From: Rhizobium sp. Q54
GTDB lineage: Bacteria > Bacteroidota > Bacteroidia > Flavobacteriales > Flavobacteriaceae
Reading direction: 5' to 3'
Length of the DNA: 11,475 bases
Assembly: GCA_943324395.2 (NCBI GenBank)
Contig: CALPLL020000043.1
Coordinates: 1-11,475, forward strand
In this document: piece after piece, positions 7,642-11,475 of the stretch
How positions within the stretch are numbered: position 1 is the first letter of the stretch
Layout: each line of letters opens with the position of its first letter
Program-made: the position numbers and the translations under genes
The notes under the pieces: model-generated
The model's input: only the letters and a program-made list of their open reading frames with translations
Database searches by the model: none
Told to the model about the DNA's origin: nothing

Positions 7642-7669
7642 TTTGTAAAATGGGAATTCTATATCTTTG
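7642..7669 (+). promoter_or_regulatory. Predicted promoter of hpt-adk-obgE
   Basis: TATCTTTG at 7662-7669 is a perfect -7 element of the Bacteroidota type, and TTTG at 7642-7645 is a plausible -33 element 16 bases upstream, slightly closer than the usual spacing. It is divergent from the DUF1800 promoter about 120 bp away. The predicted leader to the TTG start at 7691 is only about 15 nucleotides. Confidence 0.7.
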
Positions 7670-7690
7670 CAGCTTATAAAAATCAGAAAA

Positions 7691-8218
7691 TTGATACAAT
7701 TACACGACAAACAATTTGTTCCATTTATATCTGCTGAAGAAATTGATTTTGCAATAGCAACAATGGCGTCGCAAGTAGAAGCTGATTTTGCCGATGACAT
7801 TCCTGTATTTATTGGCGTTTTAAATGGATCCTTTATGGTAGTTTCGGACTTTTTGAAACACTATAAAAAACCATGCGAAGTGAGTTTTATAAAATTATCA
7901 TCCTACGAAGGGACTTCTTCAACTAATGAAATAAAACAATTAATTGGTTTAAACCAAGACCTAACTGGAAGAACTGTAATTGTTATTGAAGACATAGTTG
8001 ACACTGGAAATACCGTTGCGGAATTGAAAGAATTGTTCAAAAAGAAAAACGTAAAACACTTTAAAATAGCAACATTATTTTTCAAACCAGAAGCCTATAA
8101 AAAAGACCTAAAATTAGATTATATAGGAATTAGAATTCCTAATAAATTCATCGTTGGTTACGGTTTAGATTACGACGGTTTAGGCAGAAATTTACCAGCA
8201 GTATATCAATTAAAATAA
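7691..8218 (+). CDS. hpt: Hypoxanthine (guanine) phosphoribosyltransferase
   Basis: This purine-salvage enzyme transfers the phosphoribosyl group of PRPP to hypoxanthine or guanine, forming IMP or GMP in the cytoplasm. The PRPP-binding signature VIVIEDIVDTGNT is at residues 96-108. VLNGSFM (43-49), the flexible-loop segment SYEGTSST and the base-binding KFIVGYGLDYDG (152-163) all fit the family. I use the TTG at 7691 as the start (MIQLHDKQF), giving 175 residues, the normal length. The frame also opens at TTG 7667, but that codon lies inside the -7 promoter element, and the first in-frame ATG (7763) would remove the conserved N-terminal strand. It is the first gene of a run with adk (32-bp gap) and obgE. 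Fusions of this enzyme to adenylate kinase occur in some relatives, as I recall; here the two genes are separate. Confidence 0.93.
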   Translation: MIQLHDKQFVPFISAEEIDFAIATMASQVEADFADDIPVFIGVLNGSFMVVSDFLKHYKKPCEVSFIKLSSYEGTSSTNEIKQLIGLNQDLTGRTVIVIEDIVDTGNTVAELKELFKKKNVKHFKIATLFFKPEAYKKDLKLDYIGIRIPNKFIVGYGLDYDGLGRNLPAVYQLK

Positions 8219-8250
8219 TAAATAACTACAAATACAACACACATTAAATC

Positions 8251-8823
8251 ATGATTAACATTGTCTTATTTGGAAAGCCAGGGGCTGGAAAAGGAACTCA
8301 AGCAGAATTTTTAAAAGAAAAATACAATCTAACACATTTATCGACAGGTGATATTTTTAGATACAATATTAAAAACGAAACTGACTTAGGAAAATTAGCC
8401 AAAAGTTACATGGACAAAGGAGATTTAGTTCCTGATGAAGTTACTATAAAAATGTTACAAGACACTGTTGAAAAAAACCCTGATACTAAAGGGTTTTTGT
8501 TTGACGGATTCCCAAGAACATTAGCACAAGCAGAAGCTTTAGATGAATTTCTAGCTACCAAAAATTGGAAAATAACGGCAACAATTGCCTTAGAAGCCGA
8601 CGATGAAATCTTGATTAAAAGATTATTAGAAAGAGGGAAAACAAGCGGACGCGTGGACGATCAAGACGAAGATAAAATCCGAAATCGTTACCAAGAATAC
8701 AATGAAAAAACTGCTCCATTAATGGATTTTTATAGCAATCAAAATAAATTTTATCCAGTTGATGGAATTGGTTCTATTGAAGAAATTACCCAAAGATTGA
8801 GCGCTGTAATTGAAAGTTTATAA
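8251..8823 (+). CDS. adk: Adenylate kinase (short-LID type)
   Basis: Adenylate kinase interconverts ATP + AMP and 2 ADP. The 190-residue protein has the P-loop GKPGAGKGT (8-16), the AMP-binding STGDIFR (31-37), FDGFPRT (84-90) with the conserved arginine, and RLLERGKTSGRVDD (124-137) carrying the LID arginines. NRYQEYNEKTAPL follows at 145-157. The LID is short and lacks the four-cysteine zinc site of long-form bacterial enzymes, which agrees with the length of 190 rather than about 215. The ATG at 8251 immediately precedes the conserved INIVLFG strand. The gene lies between hpt and obgE with short AT-rich gaps and no terminator, so it is probably cotranscribed with both. Confidence 0.97.
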   Translation: MINIVLFGKPGAGKGTQAEFLKEKYNLTHLSTGDIFRYNIKNETDLGKLAKSYMDKGDLVPDEVTIKMLQDTVEKNPDTKGFLFDGFPRTLAQAEALDEFLATKNWKITATIALEADDEILIKRLLERGKTSGRVDDQDEDKIRNRYQEYNEKTAPLMDFYSNQNKFYPVDGIGSIEEITQRLSAVIESL

Positions 8824-8861
8824 CTTTTTATTACTCACTAATTTAGAATAAAAACAAAAAA

Positions 8862-9896
8862 ATGACTGAAGGAAATTTCGTAGATTACGTAAAAATATAT
8901 GTTTCCTCTGGAAAAGGTGGAAAGGGTTCTACCCATTTGCACAGAGAAAAATTTATTGAAAAAGGAGGTCCTGACGGTGGTGATGGTGGTCGCGGCGGAC
9001 ACGTATATCTAGTTGGAAACAAAAGTCTTTGGACCTTATTTCATTTAAAATTTGCAAAACACGTAAAAGCTGGTCATGGTGGTGATGGTGGTGGCGACCG
9101 AAGTACTGGTGCTGATGGCGAAGATAAATACATTGAAGTACCACTAGGAACGGTAGTTCGTGATAAAGAAACCAACGAAATATTATTCGAAATTACCGAA
9201 CAAGGGGAAAAGAGAATTGTAGCCCAAGGGGGAAAAGGGGGATTGGGAAACTGGCATTTTAGAAGTTCTACGAATCAAACACCAAGGTATTCTCAACCGG
9301 GTTTGCCTTCTTCTGAAATTGATATAATATTAGAATTAAAAGTTCTTGCCGATGTAGGATTGGTAGGTTTCCCAAATGCAGGAAAATCGACTTTGCTCTC
9401 TGTTTTAACCTCAGCAAAACCAAAAATTGCCGATTACCCGTTTACCACTTTAAAACCGAATCTTGGAATTGTGGCGTATCGAGATTTTCAATCGTTTGTA
9501 ATTGCTGATATTCCTGGAATTATTGAAGGTGCTGCCGAAGGAAAAGGGCTTGGACATTACTTTTTAAGACACATCGAAAGAAATTCAACGTTATTGTTTT
9601 TAATTCCTGTTGATACTCCAAATATCAAAGAAGAGTATGATATTTTAGTTAATGAATTGACAAAATACAATCCCGAAATGCTCGATAAAGAACGCATCGT
9701 TGTGATTTCAAAATGTGACATGTTGGACGACGAACTCAAAGCGGAATTAAAAACAGAATTGGATAAAGAGTTTACAGGAATACCTTATTTATTCATTTCA
9801 TCTGTTGCGCAACAAGGGCTAACGGAATTAAAAGACAAACTTTGGAACATGCTAAATATGGAAGACGACGTTCCAGAAAATAGTCATAACCTATAA
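8862..9896 (+). CDS. obgE: Obg family GTPase (ribosome assembly, CgtA)
   Basis: ObgE is a conserved GTPase that binds the 50S subunit and acts in ribosome maturation and growth control. Residues 1-160 form the glycine-rich Obg fold ([28 protein letters not shown]). The G domain follows: G1 GFPNAGKST (169-177), G2 [10 protein letters not shown] (191-200), G3 DIPG (216-219), G4 SKCD (283-286) and G5 SSV (313-315). G4 has serine in place of the usual asparagine of NKxD; from memory SKxD is common in Bacteroidota Obg proteins, so it should not be read as loss of function. At 344 residues the protein ends right after the G domain and has no C-terminal OCT domain. The gene is last in the hpt-adk-obgE run and is followed four bases later by a strong palindromic terminator. 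Confidence 0.97.
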   Translation: MTEGNFVDYVKIYVSSGKGGKGSTHLHREKFIEKGGPDGGDGGRGGHVYLVGNKSLWTLFHLKFAKHVKAGHGGDGGGDRSTGADGEDKYIEVPLGTVVRDKETNEILFEITEQGEKRIVAQGGKGGLGNWHFRSSTNQTPRYSQPGLPSSEIDIILELKVLADVGLVGFPNAGKSTLLSVLTSAKPKIADYPFTTLKPNLGIVAYRDFQSFVIADIPGIIEGAAEGKGLGHYFLRHIERNSTLLFLIPVDTPNIKEEYDILVNELTKYNPEMLDKERIVVISKCDMLDDELKAELKTELDKEFTGIPYLFISSVAQQGLTELKDKLWNMLNMEDDVPENSHNL

Positions 9897-9899
9897 ATT

Positions 9900-9926
9900 A
9901 AAAGCCATCAATTGATGGCTTTTTTT
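9900..9926. terminator. Bidirectional terminator between obgE and the glycosyltransferase gene
   Basis: Bases 9900-9923 form a perfect palindrome with core AGCCATCAATTGATGGCT (9903-9920), followed on the plus strand by TTTTTT up to 9926. It starts four bases after the obgE stop codon and ends two bases before the stop of the convergent glycosyltransferase gene. On the minus strand the trailing run is TTTTAATTT, so it probably ends both transcripts, more strongly on the plus strand. Confidence 0.88.
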
Positions 9927-9927
9927 A

Positions 9928-10917
9928 TTAATCATTATAAGTGTCAAACAAATATTGTAAGGTTTTTGGAATATCATTGGCCTCAATTTTTGGATATACA
10001 ATTTTGCCATTCAGCCAATTTTCTATTTCTACATGAAAGTGATCCCCCACTTTACTGAGCACTGGAACTCCCAATAATTTTAAAGCGGCTGCATTACATT
10101 CTTGTTCGTAATGGTTTTGTATCGGAATACTTAATACCTTTTTGTTCAAGTACAAAGCCTCGGCAGGAGTTTCAAATCCACCTCCGGTTATAATTCCGTG
10201 ACTTGTAATCAAGCTATCATTGAAAAGCTTTTGGTTTACCGGAAAATAAGTGATATTTCCAATGGTATATTGTTCTTTAATATCGCCTAAAAACCAATGA
10301 AATTGAACGTCACCTACTTTGTTAAAAGCCGTTTGTAAACACTCTTTATCAAAAGAAGGCAGGTAAACAGAAATGTGCTTTAAGTCGGTGGGAGTAGCAT
10401 TTACAATGTCATCTTTAATAATTGGAGGATGAATAAAAGTATCGTATTCTTTAAAATGAAGTCCAATATATTTATTTGCTGGAGCATATTTTTGCAAAAC
10501 CAACTCCCCCATTAAATTATTATTTTCTGATCGAGGTGTCAATTTTGATTTAAAACTTGCTTGGTGGCCAAACTGCACCGATTTCACTTTTTGAAGCTTT
10601 GATGCCAATGCCGTAATAGAATCAAAATCGTTAATTACCACATCATAATCCGATAATGGAAGTGCTTTTGCATCGCGATACATTTGCATTGGATTAATGT
10701 TTTTTGCAGTGTCCCAATAGTCCAACCCCCCGCATTTAGTATAATGTAAACTACAACCTTTACTTTTATATTTTATTGGAATATCAACATTCAGACTGGC
10801 ATTATTACCACTCATAAAAAAATCGACAGTGCCAAATTTTTTCAAATAGGGATACAACTGGACTGCCCTACTTATATGACCGTTACCCGTTGCCTGTATT
10901 GCGTAGAATATTTTCAT
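9928..10917 (-). CDS. GT1/MurG-like glycosyltransferase family protein
   Basis: This 329-residue protein resembles GT-B glycosyltransferases of the Glyco_trans_1_3 / MurG-like group. The N terminus has a Rossmann strand and the loop GNGHISR (11-17), which in MurG-type enzymes lies at the acceptor side. The C-terminal domain has SHGIITGGGFETPAEAL (239-255) and then IPIQNHYEQECNAAAL (264-279), matching the nucleotide-sugar site pattern G-G-x-x-T-x-x-E-A and Q-x-x-N-A. No signal peptide or transmembrane helix is visible, so it probably works at the cytoplasmic face. Neither donor nor acceptor can be named. The ATG at 10917 lies 18 bases after the stop of the metallophosphoesterase gene, so the two form an operon; both probably serve lipid or envelope glycan metabolism. 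Confidence 0.82.
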   Translation of the reverse strand: MKIFYAIQATGNGHISRAVQLYPYLKKFGTVDFFMSGNNASLNVDIPIKYKSKGCSLHYTKCGGLDYWDTAKNINPMQMYRDAKALPLSDYDVVINDFDSITALASKLQKVKSVQFGHQASFKSKLTPRSENNNLMGELVLQKYAPANKYIGLHFKEYDTFIHPPIIKDDIVNATPTDLKHISVYLPSFDKECLQTAFNKVGDVQFHWFLGDIKEQYTIGNITYFPVNQKLFNDSLITSHGIITGGGFETPAEALYLNKKVLSIPIQNHYEQECNAAALKLLGVPVLSKVGDHFHVEIENWLNGKIVYPKIEANDIPKTLQYLFDTYND

Positions 10918-10935
10918 TTGTAAAATAAATCTAAA

Positions 10936-11475
10936 TTAGGAGAGAATTTTTGTAGCATAATCTTCAGGAACCAATTCTTCATTTGCTTCAGAATTCAGGT
11001 AATGTTCTTTTTTGTATTCATAAATACTCCATTCCCCTTTTTTATATTCTAATGCGGTAAGGTTTTCCACCCAATCGCCACTGTTTAAATACAATACCGA
11101 TCCGTTTTCATTGCTAACCACTCTCATTTGAGGTTTATGAATGTGGCCACAAACTACATAATCGTACTTTTTATTGATTGCAATTTCTGCTGCTGTAACT
11201 TCAAAATTGGTGATAAACGAAACTGCTTTTTTAACGCTGTCTTTCACTTTCTTTGAGAAACTTCGCTTTTCTTTTCCCAGTAATACCATTATCCAATTCA
11301 AGAAACTGTTGATCAATATCAATAAATCGTAACCTTTACCGCCTATCTTTGCTAATATTTTAGCATATCCTTGAGTAGAAGAATCAAATACATCACCGTG
11401 AAAAATCCAAGCTTTTTTACCATCTAATTCTAAAACTAGTTTGTCAACCAATTCAAATTTGCCCAAAATTAAATC
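10936..11475 (-). CDS. LpxH-like calcineurin-type metallophosphoesterase (partial, C-terminal part)
   Basis: The frame stays open to the right edge, so the first 100 or so residues, including the DxH and GNHD metal motifs, lie outside the window. The visible 179 residues contain IFHGD (24-28) and CGHIHKPQ (109-116), the later metal-binding motifs of calcineurin-like phosphoesterases, then LNSGDWVENLTALEY (130-144), a block typical of UDP-2,3-diacylglucosamine diphosphatase-like proteins. LpxH proper releases lipid X in lipid A synthesis, but this subgroup is usually annotated only by similarity, so the substrate is uncertain. An in-frame TTG at 11466 is not the start; the residues upstream of it (DLI) fit the family. 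It is cotranscribed with the glycosyltransferase downstream. Confidence 0.85.
   Translation of the reverse strand, partial: DLILGKFELVDKLVLELDGKKAWIFHGDVFDSSTQGYAKILAKIGGKGYDLLILINSFLNWIMVLLGKEKRSFSKKVKDSVKKAVSFITNFEVTAAEIAINKKYDYVVCGHIHKPQMRVVSNENGSVLYLNSGDWVENLTALEYKKGEWSIYEYKKEHYLNSEANEELVPEDYATKILS

Noticed and set aside
8953..9144. Minus-strand frame with a run of six histidines
   Set aside because: It is the antisense of the GGT/GGTGAT glycine and aspartate codons of the Obg fold; no independent gene signal.
1..11475. tRNA, rRNA, CRISPR, insertion sequence or prophage
   Set aside because: No cloverleaf, regularly spaced repeats, transposase or integrase frame is visible; nearly all sequence is accounted for by the genes and repeats listed.

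Overview
The window looks like chromosomal DNA from a Flavobacterium-like member of the Bacteroidota. The evidence is low G+C content, perfect matches to the Bacteroidota -7 promoter element (TAnnTTTG) in front of three transcription units, A-rich leaders with little Shine-Dalgarno signal, a type IX secretion (T9SS) C-terminal sorting domain on one protein, an Obg GTPase without its C-terminal extension, and REP-like palindromic intergenic repeats of a type I associate with flavobacteria. No mobile element, CRISPR array, tRNA or rRNA is visible, and no gene is clearly broken. The only partial gene is the one cut by the right edge. No stretch longer than about 300 bases lacks a gene.

Layout. 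Bases 1-223 hold a GCAATA microsatellite inside an inverted repeat, then the terminator of the first gene. Five genes follow on the minus strand. In transcription order they are a DUF1800 protein (7503 to 5857), a DUF1501 protein with a T9SS tail (5845 to 4199), purK (4136 to 2982), purE (2979 to 2497) and an M3-family oligopeptidase (2254 to 224). purK has its own predicted promoter, so the DUF pair and purKE are probably separate units. The gap of about 240 bp between purE and the peptidase gene is filled with palindromic repeats. A 187-bp divergent promoter region (7504-7690) separates DUF1800 from a plus-strand run of hpt, adk and obgE, which ends at a near-perfect palindromic terminator. 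Convergent to that run, on the minus strand, are a GT1/MurG-like glycosyltransferase and the C-terminal part of an LpxH-like metallophosphoesterase that runs off the right edge.

How the genes work together. PurK and PurE carry out the two-step carboxylation of AIR in de novo purine synthesis. Hpt salvages hypoxanthine and guanine with PRPP, and Adk balances adenine nucleotides, so purine metabolism lies on both sides of the DUF pair. ObgE is a ribosome-assembly GTPase. The glycosyltransferase and phosphoesterase probably act on an envelope glycan or lipid. The DUF1801-free pair DUF1501-DUF1800 is the least understood part: one member appears exported by Tat or Sec and then T9SS, while its partner has no visible export signal.

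Three apparent N-terminal extensions, beginning at TTG codons at 2275, 7542 and 7667, are not supported. I moved those starts to ATG 2254, ATG 7503 and TTG 7691. The window is mostly ordinary core genome; I see no clear undescribed multi-gene system beyond the uncharacterised DUF pair and the repeats.
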